From positions 161,869,685 to 161,933,684 of the forward strand of contig CM056741.1 in the NCBI GenBank assembly GCA_029851415.1: a stretch of 64,000 nt of DNA, read 5' to 3'. Source of the stretch: Eretmocerus hayati (Eukaryota; Arthropoda; Insecta; Hymenoptera; Aphelinidae). A program made the translations under genes and the position numbers. The notes under the pieces are model-generated. The model did no database searches, had not been told where the DNA came from, and worked only from the letters and a program-made list of their open reading frames with translations. Below are positions 37,524 to 49,400 of this stretch, in pieces; within the stretch, counting starts at the first letter, position 1, and each line of letters begins with the position of its first letter.

Positions 37524-38383
37524 TATATATGGTTGTATTGGTGTGTCTGATGTATATAGACTGTAGTAGGCCGGCAAGCTAATTTCGACGGATTGACGCA
37601 TTTCTACGTGTCGCGTTTGATGTGGCATCGTGTAGTAGTCTCTCTGATGAGTTTGTAGCGAGTGTTTGACGCATGATTATATATTTAGCATAGGGGTTTT
37701 AATGGTGCGCAAGTGGTGTCTTTGAATCCGGATCACCGATGTCTCAATTTATGCATAAGTCAAAAAAATCCCTGATCCTGCTTGGAAGGTTCATATTGAT
37801 TAGAAAATTGGCACTTGAATGACACTGTTTCATTGTTACTCACATTAATTTCGTCGAACTTCAATTTTAATTGTTTTCACCAATGGTATTAAATTCGTAA
37901 ATAGGCATTGCAAGGCTAATTCTTGTTCTTCTCTCAACCTCAAATTTGAGGATCAATAAAAATTCCTGATTAAGCTATGATCGTCGAGATGATAATCAAA
38001 GAAAGAGTGCACATCAACTGACATCGTGGGAATCCGCTGTCCGGATCAGAATCAATTTTGACGAATGCGTCTACACCAAATGAGTCATGTGCTTGGCGAC
38101 AACATGTTCAGAACCATCTTGAGTTTATTAGATGGAAGGTATCACAATGCAAAATTTTTAACGGAATAGTGAAGAATGAGCCAGCGTGTTTTCAATATTA
38201 TTGCCAAAAATTCGAGAGTCGCAGCTACTCTGAGAGTCGTTCATCGAATTACAATTTAGACGTGTGAGAAGTCATTCTGATACCTTCTTGCATCGCATCA
38301 GATCGAAATTGACCCCTGAACATAGACTAACATAAAAGTACTTGTAGTGTATTACGAATATATTGTAAGAGTGAGCTCAGCAC
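37524..38383. other. Non-coding stretch
   Basis: No gene or repeat recognised. Confidence 0.45.
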
Positions 38384-38385
38384 TG

Positions 38386-39253
38386 CACTACAAAAAGGAT
38401 TTCTCAAAGTGACTTCACTTCTCAAAACTGATTTTCTCGCAATAAGAAAGAAATTCTCGACAAAATTCTTGGATCAAGAGCTAATTTCTCCGAACGAGAA
38501 ATTTCCCTCCTAGTATGAGAAGCATGTGTACTTGGAAGGACGATTTGAGAAAAAAACAAACACCTAAAGAAAACTTTTCTCAAATTGAAGAAATCAATGT
38601 CTCATGCGCAGAGAAAAAATTGCTCAAACCTCCAAACTATTTTTTGTGTTTACGATATTCCGTGGCATCCGCTGATGGGGTTATGATTAACCAAAAGCAT
38701 ATTTGTTGACGTTGCTCCAATATGGGTTACTTGGTGGTTGCATTGCGAGTCGTGGATGGATGTCAGTCAATATTGTTAAGAGTGTGTATGAAAATTTCTC
38801 TACTCAGCTGATAAGCGAATTTGTGTTGAGGTATGTACCTATGATCATTGTCGCGTGTCGCTGAAAAATTATACTTTATTATGATCCCTTTTTCATAATA
38901 CGAGATTTTCTGAAGTCACAACCCATCTCATTCGTGTTTAGTTTGAGATTTTGAGAATAATATCAACGTCAATTTCGAATAACCTGAGGCAAATTCACGT
39001 GAGTCGGGCTTGTCAAGCTTTGAGTATATTCGAAATCGAGTGCGAATGCAAGAATCATATTTTTGATAGGTTAGTTACTACTTGTGTGCGAGTAAAATTA
39101 TTCTTTCCAGCAAAATATGCGATTTCTCAGAAGAAGAGACTATATTTTTCAGTTTGAGAAAAGTTTCAAATGAAAGATTTGGGATTTCTCAAATTTGCAC
39201 GCACTCATCTGTAGAAATTTCGTTTCTCATTCCAAGAAATTCTTTTTGCAGTG
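38386..39253. mobile_element. 868-bp TIR element, CACTRCAAAAAG ends
   Basis: The left end CACTACAAAAAGGATTTCT and right end AGAAATTCTTTTTGCAGTG are inverted. TG precedes the left end and follows the right end. TTTCTCAAA-type motifs are scattered through the interior on both strands. No transposase. Confidence 0.65.
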
Positions 39254-39349
39254 TGTATTAGTCATCTTACGATGAATCAGAATTCTCGCAAATATATTGA
39301 AGCTGAGTCCTAAAGAAGTGCATAGTCTCTCTGCACTCATTTACATATA

Positions 39350-39530
39350 AATGTGTCTGGCCCCGAATTCACGTACCAGGTAAGAGCTGGTGCGATGCAG
39401 GGTATAAAAGAAGCGCCCACTGCACAACCAGGCAGATGGCTCAAGACCGGCAAGCCTCATACACGGCTCCATGTCACTTGTACCAATATATTAAATAAAG
39501 TTTCAGTTATTACTCAGAACGCCGATCTCA
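39350..39530 (+). promoter_or_regulatory. Promoter plus poly(A)-signal pair, LTR-like
   Basis: GGGTATAAAAG at about 39,400 is followed about 90 bp later by AATAAAG and a T/C-rich stretch. That order (TATA box, short transcript, AATAAA) resembles the U3-R of a retrotransposon LTR, so this may be an old solo or partial LTR. I cannot define LTR ends or a duplication. A short host promoter is the alternative. Confidence 0.3.
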
Positions 39531-39577
39531 TCATATATTGCACGCCCTCTCCACGGACACCACAGTACCCATCTTCA

Positions 39578-41229
39578 AAGACCAGACCTGTATGTCCCTA
39601 CGTAAAATCGTGCGCTGAGTCCGAAAATTAAGTCAATTGTCGCCGGACATTCCCATATTTTTGAGAGATTCGAGGTAAAAGCTCCCATCCAAGCCAGATA
39701 CCGAATTTTTGACCTCGGATTGAGATTTCAGACTTTTGTACGGGATGAGGAACCTGATTCACTTCTTAGGGTGCCACTCGTTATTCAAAATCCACTCTCT
39801 CCGCCGGAATCAGTGAAAATCGCTCCCAGTCACTGATTTGCAGTCCATATGCACTGATTTTCAGTGGAATTCACTGGAAATCAGTGAATTGGGAGCGATT
39901 TTTCCTGATTCCGACGGAGAGAGCACAGTGGCACTCATGACCGGGGACTGAAAAAGTCTCTCATGATCGGAAATACAAAGTAGCTTACGTAGTCGAGAAT
40001 TCAGAGTGAAAGCCGTGATCGGGAACTCAAAGTGACATTCATGATGGGGAACTCGAAGTGACACTTGTGATCGAGAACGCTAAAAGTGGTAGCCGTGATC
40101 AAGAACTTCGAGAGGCACACCTGATCGGAAATTCAATTTGACATTCGTGATCGACAACACAATGTGGTACTCGTGATCGAGAACTCGATGTGGTATCCGT
40201 GATCGAGATCGCAATGTAGCACTCGCGACCTAGAACTCAATGTGGCACTCGTGATCTACAGCTCAATGTAGCACACGTGATCGGGAACTCAAAGAGGCAC
40301 TCGTGGTCGGGAGCTCAAAGAAGCAATCGTGATCGGATATTCAAAGAGGCTCTCGGGATTGAGAGGTCAATATGGCATTCGTGGTCATATCACGGTGCTC
40401 CTGAAGGAGCGATAGGTCTCGCTGAAATGCCGACGAAAACGGGCCACGCTGCCACGCACGGGCCAGATTGGAGTTCCAGATCACGAGTGTCCCTTCCTAT
40501 TCCCGATTACGCATTACACTTTGAGTTCTCGATCACGAGTCCCACTTCAAGCTCTCGAACGTGTGTGCCACTTTAGATCACCGATCACGAGTGTCTTTTC
40601 GAGTTGCCGATCACGTGTGCCACATTAATTTCTGGATCACAAGTACCACATTGTATGTAATCTAGATCACGACCGCCACTTCGAGTTCCCGATTACGCGT
40701 GCTATTTTTAGTTCTGGATCACGAGTACCTCATTGAGTTCTCGATCACGAGTACCTCATTGAAATCTCGATCACAAGTGCCGCTTCAAGCTCTCGATCAT
40801 GTGTGCCACTATTGATCACCGATCACGAGGGTCTTTTTGAGTTCCCGATCACGTGTGCCACATTGAGTTCTGGATCACAAGCACCACATTGTGTTTTAGA
40901 TTACGACCGCCACGTTGAGTTCTCAATCACAGTGTCACATCGAGTTCCCGATCACGAATGTCACTTCGAGTTCCCAATTACGTGTGCTACTTTTCGTTTT
41001 CGATCACGAGTGTCACCTAAACTAGTGGATCAGGTTCACCACCCTGAAAATTTTCATTGGGATGTAAAATTCTTCTCATTTTCCGAATCCTAGGTCAAAA
41101 ATTTGACCCCTGGCTCTTTACAAAAAAAAATTCCAATTTCCCCAAGGATTTGGGGGTTCTCGAGGGAAACTGACTTCATTTTCGGACTCAACGCACGATT
41201 CTACATAAAAAAATATAGATCCGGTCTCT
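39578..41229. repeat. Large fold-back built of an inverted degenerate minisatellite
   Basis: From about 39,930 to 40,405 the motif CACTCGTGATCGAGAACTCAA-type repeats about every 30 bp. From about 40,475 to 41,030 the same unit repeats inverted (GTTCTCGATCACGAGTGCCAC-type). Outer blocks are also inverted: CAAAGACCAGACC and AAAATCGTGCGCTGAGTCC at 39,578-39,630 pair with the segment near 41,170-41,229, and ATTTTTGACCTCGGATT near 39,695 pairs with AATCCTAGGTCAAAAAT near 41,090. The unit drifts in sequence but GATCACGAG is well kept. No coding function is apparent. Confidence 0.8.
39796..39923. mobile_element. 128-bp hairpin MITE (CTCTCTCCGCCGGAATCAG), copy 1
   Basis: CTCTCTCCGCCGGAATCAG pairs with CTGATTCCGACGGAGAGAG, and the inner CGCTCCCAGTCACTGATTT also pairs. 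It interrupts the left arm of the minisatellite fold-back. A related copy is at 45,158-45,284. Confidence 0.75.
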
Positions 41230-43310
41230 GAAAAAGGGTACATTTTTAGTTGGCCTGTGTATTTATCAGAAACTGAGTTGACGTACCAGCTGTCACGAGC
41301 CATTTGAAAGTCATTTACTTTCTTACGACTTTCTCGGACTGACTCTACCTATGGTAACGAAGGAGTTCAATTCCCAAATGTAATCTTACCTTACCCCCGA
41401 GATCAACACAAGTACGATAACCAATCATCTAAGAGCATATGTAGACCCCAAATCACCAATCAGTAGTTAGAAAAGCTCTCATATCGTAGTTGAAGAGCTT
41501 TCGAATCGATAGCTAGAAATCAATAGGCATCTCATTAGGACGACTAAGGGAAGGATATGGTTGCCTGGAATATCAGAACCTCACTCCTGATGCATTAATT
41601 ACCGAGCGTGGCCTCATTTCAGTAAGTACGAGAAAATGTGGTCAGGTGCTTATGCTGAAGAAGAAAAAAAACGCCCGCTTGTCGCACCCAAGTGTTTACG
41701 AGGCAGTCATCAGAGCCGTAACTACACTCCAGCAATTAGCGAGGAGGAGCCTCCTTCAGTGACGCCCTGGCACCCTTTCCGTCCCCGTTGTTTAATTGGG
41801 ACACAAGCAATTGTATGATACTCGGCGGTTGCATGAAGGAGGCTCGCAACGACAAGAGCCTGGTGGTATAAGCAGCCAAAGTCGTTTGCATGCCCCACAT
41901 GTTCCACGCTTCCCTTTTCATAAAAGTCTCTTACAGTGGCACATGTGACTGCTGGAACCAGGTTACGATGGTCGAGGATTCATGAGCGCATGATTTTCCT
42001 GACTGATTAGAACGATTTTTCACCAGATAAACAACCAGTTAAGCAATAATTGGACGCAGAATCGATTTGCGACAGTGGCGCTGACTCTGTTGAGGGCGAT
42101 GCGGCCACAGTGCACCGTGACCATGGAGCTTGAAATACATTTTACATGAAATTCTGATGATCCGAAGTTTGGAACGAGTTGACAAATCATTGTTATTGTC
42201 TAATTTGTATTCGACGATCTATCGTTTGAGCCAAATTGACAGTACCCAATTTGATAGTACTTTTGTATGAAGCCCAACCTGACCATTGAAAGATGACACA
42301 ATTCCGATTGATGATTGTTGGACTTGACTTATCAGTGCGATAATAATTATTGATGAATCAACTCATAAAAGAATAACATTTGTAAATCGTTACAAGCTCA
42401 TCGTCGACTTTCAGATGTTGTTTTTCTGAATGCCAGTCCACATCAAGTACAAGTTTTTTATTTCTTATTTCAACATCAAGTACAATATATATGGAATCTG
42501 GTTAAGGTCATTGCGAGTCATTGGCTATTGCGATCTGACATAACGCCACAGAATAACAATTTCTAAAGAGATTTGCATCATTTAAGAGATATCATTACCA
42601 AACTACCAGAATCTACGTAAATGGGCTCAATGTGTTCATAAAGTAGCACTTCATCTTTTCACCATACAAGTCGACCGAGGTACAATAAAACAGCGCAAGT
42701 CTTTTATTTGTCAACAGTCTTTCACGCATGAGCTCTGTCAAGGAAGGGAAGATTAGAAGGGTGCTCTCATTTCTGTCTTGAGATAAAAAAAGCTAGATTT
42801 GATCGGATCTCTTCTCCTTTTTCCTTCATTCTGATCTTCAATTAAATCTCCTTGCCAATCTAAATAGTAAACCTAGTAGGGAACAGTCTCAATGATGTGA
42901 CGCAGTCTCAATTAAAATCACGAGATTGGTGAACCATCCACAATCATAAAAGGTGTGACAGGTAGACGTCAATCTCGATTCTCATATCGAGCTTCCAATA
43001 TATCGTTTCAACGCCTCGGCTTTTTTACGGTCTATTCGAGCACATACGTTTGAGGCCAAAAAGTGAGTTAGAAAGAGAAGAACGGGTGCGACTATCAATT
43101 GATGTTACACAACACTCCGGTACAGCGCAAACTGCGCCAGGCTCAAGCTAATCTCTGCCTCGCTCTGCCTGTGTCTCACTTACTCTCTCTGTCTTTATCC
43201 TTCTTGGTCTAGCTTTACCCCTTCGTCTGCCGTGGCAACAATGCGCGGATAATCTCGTATTTCCCGGCTAACAATGCAGCTGCTCGCCGAGTCGCAATCG
43301 CGCCCGCCAG
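41230..43310. other. Non-coding stretch
   Basis: No gene recognised. Open frames at 41,636-41,921 on both strands overlap one another and have no domain. Confidence 0.45.
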
Positions 43311-43317
43311 AGGCAGG

Positions 43318-43355
43318 TATATATCCCTCATACCCTCCGCCACCCTCTACAGTCG
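43318..43355 (+). promoter_or_regulatory. Candidate core promoter (TATA plus initiator)
   Basis: TATATAT at 43,318-43,324 lies about 33 bp upstream of CAGTCG at 43,350, the spacing of an insect TATA box and initiator, and follows a GC-richer segment. TTCTCGTGAGTC shortly downstream could be a first-exon donor. I cannot see the gene it would serve. Confidence 0.3.
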
Positions 43356-43360
43356 TTCAA

Positions 43361-45157
43361 GAATATATATTTGACTGCTGCTCTACTATAACATTTTCTC
43401 GTGAGTCTTCGTAGATCACATGGTTGTGACTTTTTGAAAATTCTTGAAAATTACAGCTACACTCCATTTATTAGTTTCAGTAAAGTTTATTAGACAGTGA
43501 GCTTGATGTTGATATATTGTGGTGAGGAAGAGACAAATTAACGCGGTATTAAGTATTTTGACAGTGCTAGCAAAATTAGACACGCAATGGATTCACTGAT
43601 GAAGAAGTCAATAATAGTTGGCCATCATTCAAATGGCGCTTCTGTGAGACTTGCTACTGGTGATATAGGAAATAATTCGCATCAGATTTAGGTTTTTTTT
43701 TCCGCGTCAAGAGCCGCATGCCCAGATAAACCTGAATGTGGATGGCTCCGGACCAGAAAGGTATTTGTCCACTTCGGATTTTCATGTAATTGCTTTGGTA
43801 CCTGTGAGGCAGTTTTGGGCGGTCTCATCGCTGTTTGGAAAAATCCCATTTGAGTAATCTGAAATAGGATCAATTTGTGCGATGCGAAATAAATTTTCCC
43901 TAAAAGTTATCACGAAGAAGAGCAGTCTTCAAAATACCAAAGCAGTTTTGCGAAAATCTGAAAGAGACTTATACGGTACGGGTCCGAAACCATCCATGTA
44001 CCGGTCCGCCCGATTAGATTGTGATAACCAAATTATGAAAAAATGAATTGAAAAGAAATCGATAAGTCATGCTCGAAGTCATGCTCAACATCAATAATAA
44101 TCATCACCATGAACATCTCAGGTGTAGAGAAAGATTCGAAATAATTGAAGAAAAATCCAGACACAAGGCAGCTATCCATGAATTACGTAAGGGTTTTGGA
44201 AAGAAGAGGGAATGTCTCTCAATTTCGAAACTCAATTCGCAGTCCATTACGCATGCATCTGATGGACGTTGTTCGGGAAAAAGAGCAAACTAACACTTTG
44301 TATCACATTCTACTGGAGTATAGTCAACTGAAAATTCATATTTATAAATCAATTAAGAATATTTACACTAACGTTAATTACAAATAGATGGCCATAGAAT
44401 AAGCAAAGAAACTGGAAAAGTCTGAGAAAACATCTTCAACCCACAAAGCTTCTCAGACTCATGGAAAGATTGCAAGCTTGCTTGCAAAACCAAGCCCCAG
44501 TACGCGCCTTCCTTCCAGAAGGTTGACTGCCTCACAGCGAACTCATTACCGTTACTACCGCAGCCACCAACAATAATTAGTGACGACTTAAGACGTCAAA
44601 AGTGGATGCTGAAGAGAAAGACACAAGATGCTTTACCTCGAAGTGTATCATCTTCCAACCTCCACGCAACAGACCCTCTCTTTTCCTCAACGCAGGATGC
44701 AAATTGCAAAAAGGGAGTGTCTAAAGCTCACTCAAGGCTCCGTCTACAATATATATATATACACACACCGCTTCCGCGCACGAATAACGATAATAATAAT
44801 GATAATAATAACGATGTGGTAGCTGAAAAAAAGGTGGTAAAAAGAATCTACCGGTGGTGGTAGGGTCTCCGCGTGAGCGCCTCCCTTCAATGCCCAATTA
44901 TTATATCGCCAAGTATCAGCTTGCGGAAAATTGGATAATGCCAAGCCACTGCTCTCGCGGATGTATACGTTATACACATAGAGAGGAGACGAAACAGGGG
45001 TTCTAGTGGAGGATGTGAGAGGGAGCAAGGGCGTACTTATAGGTACGAATAACGAGTGGATTTGGAGACAGATAATGCGTGTATTTATGTGAATCTCCTT
45101 GTTGCTGAAAATTTAGAGGTTATGTATGTAAGGGATCTGGATTTGAATAGAGTAGGC
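43361..45157. other. Non-coding stretch with an AT-rich microsatellite
   Basis: It holds a TAA/ATG-type repeat near 44,785-44,815 that is shared by overlapping spurious frames. No gene recognised. Confidence 0.45.
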
Positions 45158-45284
45158 TCTCTCTCCCCAAATCAGTAGAAATCGATCCCAGTCACTGATT
45201 TATAGTGAATTTTACTGCGAATCAATGAATACGTACTGCAAATCAGTGATTGAGAGCAATTTTTACTGATTCGGGTGGTGAGAG
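45158..45284. mobile_element. Hairpin MITE (CTCTCTCC..AATCAG), copy 2
   Basis: CTCTCTCCCCAAATCAGTAG pairs with CTGATTCGGGTGGTGAGAG, with the inner CCCAGTCACTGATTTATAGT as in copy 1. More diverged than the copy at 39,796. Confidence 0.7.
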
Positions 45285-46467
45285 TACAAAGATGAGTTGA
45301 TTCTATGAGAGTAGCTCAGAACGCAGGCGATATTGGAGTGGAAAAATCGGGTGTAAAGAATCAATGGAGGAATAAATTTTATCAGGAGTTAATCTCACTG
45401 TCAACCACAAGTATGTAATCTCATTTTGTCAAGAATAGTATGAGTGGTCATAGCTTTTGGATGACTTTCTATCCTTGAATCGACAACATCATCGAATCAA
45501 TGATACAAAATTGACTCTTCCCGATTCGTTTGATACGTCGTAGTATCACATTCATTATCATCATCAGCAACGATTTTTTCGGTGTACTAAAAATATACTC
45601 TCATGGTCAAAATGAATCTCAGACGTATACACCATTCCAACATTATTCTCCGAAAATCAGGAGCCAGTGATCAAGCATGGCATTCTCAAATCTCAACCGT
45701 AGAGACAAAGATATGAGTACAGGATTATGGATTGACAATTTAGTATCTGGTGAGAGATGAGGAAAAAAAAATTCCATCATCTGATTGTAGATAAAGCATC
45801 TAGGAATTATAATGAAATTAAACTATTCATTGGCATACAACCCCAAGTCAACGTGGTCAATAACTGCGCAGATTTGACGATGAATTTTCTGAGAATTGGT
45901 GTTCTGCTGTGGTTCACTTAGAAATATTCACCAATGTTAGGGATGTATGTACGCACTCGGAACATCGAAAGTTTTAATCAATTTTGATTAAAGTTTGACG
46001 ATAAAGTCCGAGTTAATCGAGAATATTTGGGGTTATCATTCATCACATCCATATAGAACACTTCAAATGTATCCCAGTGTATTGGAGTTTCAGGAAAAAA
46101 AATAATAAAAGAGTATTTTACAGTAGTACTCAATCATTTTCAAATTCCTAAAGAGGTTCTGTAGTCCCCAATGAGTCAGTATTCACACATTCTCCAGCGT
46201 ATCTCAGCAAATGATATTCCAGATCGAGGTGCATGTTTCTTCATTCTTCAAGGACTATTTCTTTCTTCAAATCCACTGTATACAACATGTGCAAAGTACC
46301 CAAGCACCGACGATTTGATAAATTCATTATATACATGTGACAATCATTAGAAATTCATATTTAAATCGATAACTCCAATGAAAAGCTTGTCAAGATGATG
46401 GAGACTGAAATTCGCATAGATGGACTTTTATGAGATTTTTCGTGTACAACATCGAAACATCTCATCG
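45285..46467. other. 3' flank of the receptor gene, nothing recognised
   Basis: AT-rich, with no gene or structured repeat seen downstream of the receptor stop codon. Confidence 0.45.
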
Positions 46468-49400
46468 TTACTTTTTGGTTACTGATAGTAAAGCGGTGAA
46501 ACAAGTCATCGAAAACTTTATGATCTGAAAAAAAGTTATAAATCGGCAAAATCAAATCATCATTGATTGCGAATGTATGATTTTGGCGTAAAGAATCGAT
46601 ACCTGTGAAAAACTTTCCCAACACATGACTGAAACTTTACCAGACGTCAAGTAGAGAGGGTGCTGCGTTTGGCGTAATATAAAGCAAATATCTCTTCGTT
46701 CTTTTCGTCCGGCAAGATACCACATACAGGAGTATCTGTGATTATGTCAAACTTGTTTCAAAAAATGAAATCATTAACTGGTTTATAAGAGACAATGTGA
46801 AGTCGGAGTAGTATTCTCATATTTTATCAACTCGAAATATCGGCTTGTATCTCGTTTGAGACGTATTCTGGCCTCGTGAAACAACTAGGGTCGTATTCTA
46901 CAGGAATATACATTGGGATAACAAAGTTTGGATAGGCATTTGTCTATATAAATGGAAGCCCCGACAATCTTAGCGATTTGAAATAGTTGTGAAGAATAAA
47001 GATGAAGGAATTCTTGAGGGAACCCGTTATTTGTAATTTAGAAAACATTCTGACCACTCAGGGCAACACGACTGTCCATTAGTATCCACGTCGAAAAGAA
47101 CATGACTAAATCATAGTTACGTGGATATATTATTCCGATCCCAAAATTTGATTGATGAATGTTATGTATCCATACAGGTTCCATTATTACATTTAAAAAT
47201 GACTCATGAAGAATAGTGATGTCCCGGGTCGGTTTCTCGTGCTTTTGATTAGGTTTTATGTTCCGAAATATGAAGTTTCCACCCACTGGGACGTCCCAAA
47301 AAAATTTCGGAATCGCCTGCGGAGCTATTTTTGTTTCGCTTTTTGATTCCACCACTGCATCAAAATCATGATTTTTTTTACGAAATTGAATATATCTCAA
47401 GTTCAGCTCGAGATAATGCAACACGGTTTGCACCATTCGAAAGATCTTGAAAAAACCCATCAAGAGTGACCTCAAACATTTTTGTTCAGCTTCTTCAGGC
47501 AAAATCCAGAAAAATCAAGCTAACCTGGTTATCTCAAACAGAAATTTTTCCTAACTTTTCAAAAATATGAATTCTTATGCAAAATTGCACGATCTTCCCG
47601 GTGAAACTAGTCCAAAGTTCTTTTTTGCTGTTTTATGCGTTTTTGGTCAACTTTCTGACTTTATCCCTGGTAGAAATCTAAGCATTTTTTTTGGCCACCT
47701 GACCAATTTTTGGCCAGTTTTCTTAGGTTAAAAATGGTCTCATGTAAATGGCCAAAAAATGGCCAATTATTGGCCATATTTCTGCCAACATAACCTCAAG
47801 AATTGACAATCAAGTTTCAAAATGGTAGTAACTCAAAGATAAATCGTCTATTTCGTTTCTCAAGGGAACGGTTAACATGTGTTTATGAATTTTTGAGAAT
47901 TCCCCAATTAGTGATTTTAGAGCTCATATCACATATTTCAGGGGAATTACATATTTTATGAAAGTACCCACAAATGTATCTTATGTATGTGGTAAATTGG
48001 CCATTCTGATAGCTTATATACTCAAAATGTCAAGCATAATCTGAAAAAAGCACTGAATACACGTAAATACCAGAATTGAAGTTGACGCTTACTCTATCGA
48101 TGAACACATCTGTGCTTTCGTAGGGTCCCAAGGCAACTTTTGTGTTGAGATAATGGTAAAATTCATCTTTGAGGATGATTTGTTTGATAATTTTCAGTAT
48201 TTATTATTGAATTATCAACGTGAAATCATTGATAAACATCTTCTCAGGGTTTTTGATTAATGGATTTCATCATTATCTCAATATAGAAAATTGCCTTTCA
48301 AGTCTTCGAATACCCCTCCAAGCCCAGATATGATCATCGAAAGAGTAAGAGCCAACCTTTATTTTGGTATTTAATTGTATTAAGAGCTATTTTGAGATTA
48401 TGTCCAACATTACGGGTATTGAGGTTATGTTTGACATTTTGAGTATCTGAGCTAACCACACTCTTTGGTCAAATTTTTTTCTCGCGAACACTATTCCATA
48501 TCCTAGAATACTATCCTCATCTTTCCTGATTACTTCATGAACATTTCCAGAATTTTTTAACCGTCATCTCGCATTCATTTTATCGATGTCCTTGACAATT
48601 TCATACAAATATTCATAATAAAACCATGCTGTAATCCTGGTAGTTCCGGTAGTTCTGAAAGAGATTATCTATCAAGATCTCCAACTTCATTTGTATAATA
48701 TATTGAAGCTTGACGTGCTCACCGGTTAAGAATTTCAGGAAAGATAGATATTGCTTATACAATTGACAAAATTCATTATGAAACCATCCGAAGAGCCGCT
48801 GAAATAGATTCGTGCTTAATCCCATTGGCCAAAAAATGGCCAAAAAAGCATTACATATATTTGGCCAATTTATGGCCAGTGGCCATCCTATTTGGCCAGT
48901 TATTGGCCAAGAAATGCTCACTATTTCTACCAGGGATATTCTCTGACCAATCAGAAAACAGAGATTTCTGCGCATGCACGTGGTTTGCCGGATAGCCGGC
49001 TTTCAAAGTAGTTTCAATCGAAAGCTACGGAAATTTCCCTCAAGATGACCTCTTGCGAAACTCAATTTGATCGACTGGATCTGAAGATACACGATTCTTT
49101 AGACATCAAAATTATTAACATCACTGACAGTATGGATGCAAGAGAAGGGCTCAAGGCTCTGGTTTAGGATAGGTCGGCCATCTAGCTCTGGCCATCGCTC
49201 TTCTTTAATCAAGCTGCCGTCGTTACTGACTGGGAACCGGAAATTGATTTTTGCAAGAGGTCATTTCGAAGGAAATTTCCTCAGCTTTCGATTGGATCAC
49301 TAGTTTGAAATTCGGCAAACCTTGCGCATGCGCAGAAATCTGTTCTCTGATTGGCAGGTCAGAGAATGGAAGAATCAGAAATTTGACCAAAAAACGCATA

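Noticed and set aside
39925..41030. Possible CRISPR array (regular spaced repeats)
   Set aside because: Units are contiguous and degenerate, then inverted, with no unique spacers; the DNA is animal, not prokaryotic.
48613..48975. 120-codon minus-strand frame in the receptor intron
   Set aside because: It spans the right end of the TGGCCA element and has Trp/Pro-rich residues from the TGGCCA motif; phase does not fit the receptor.
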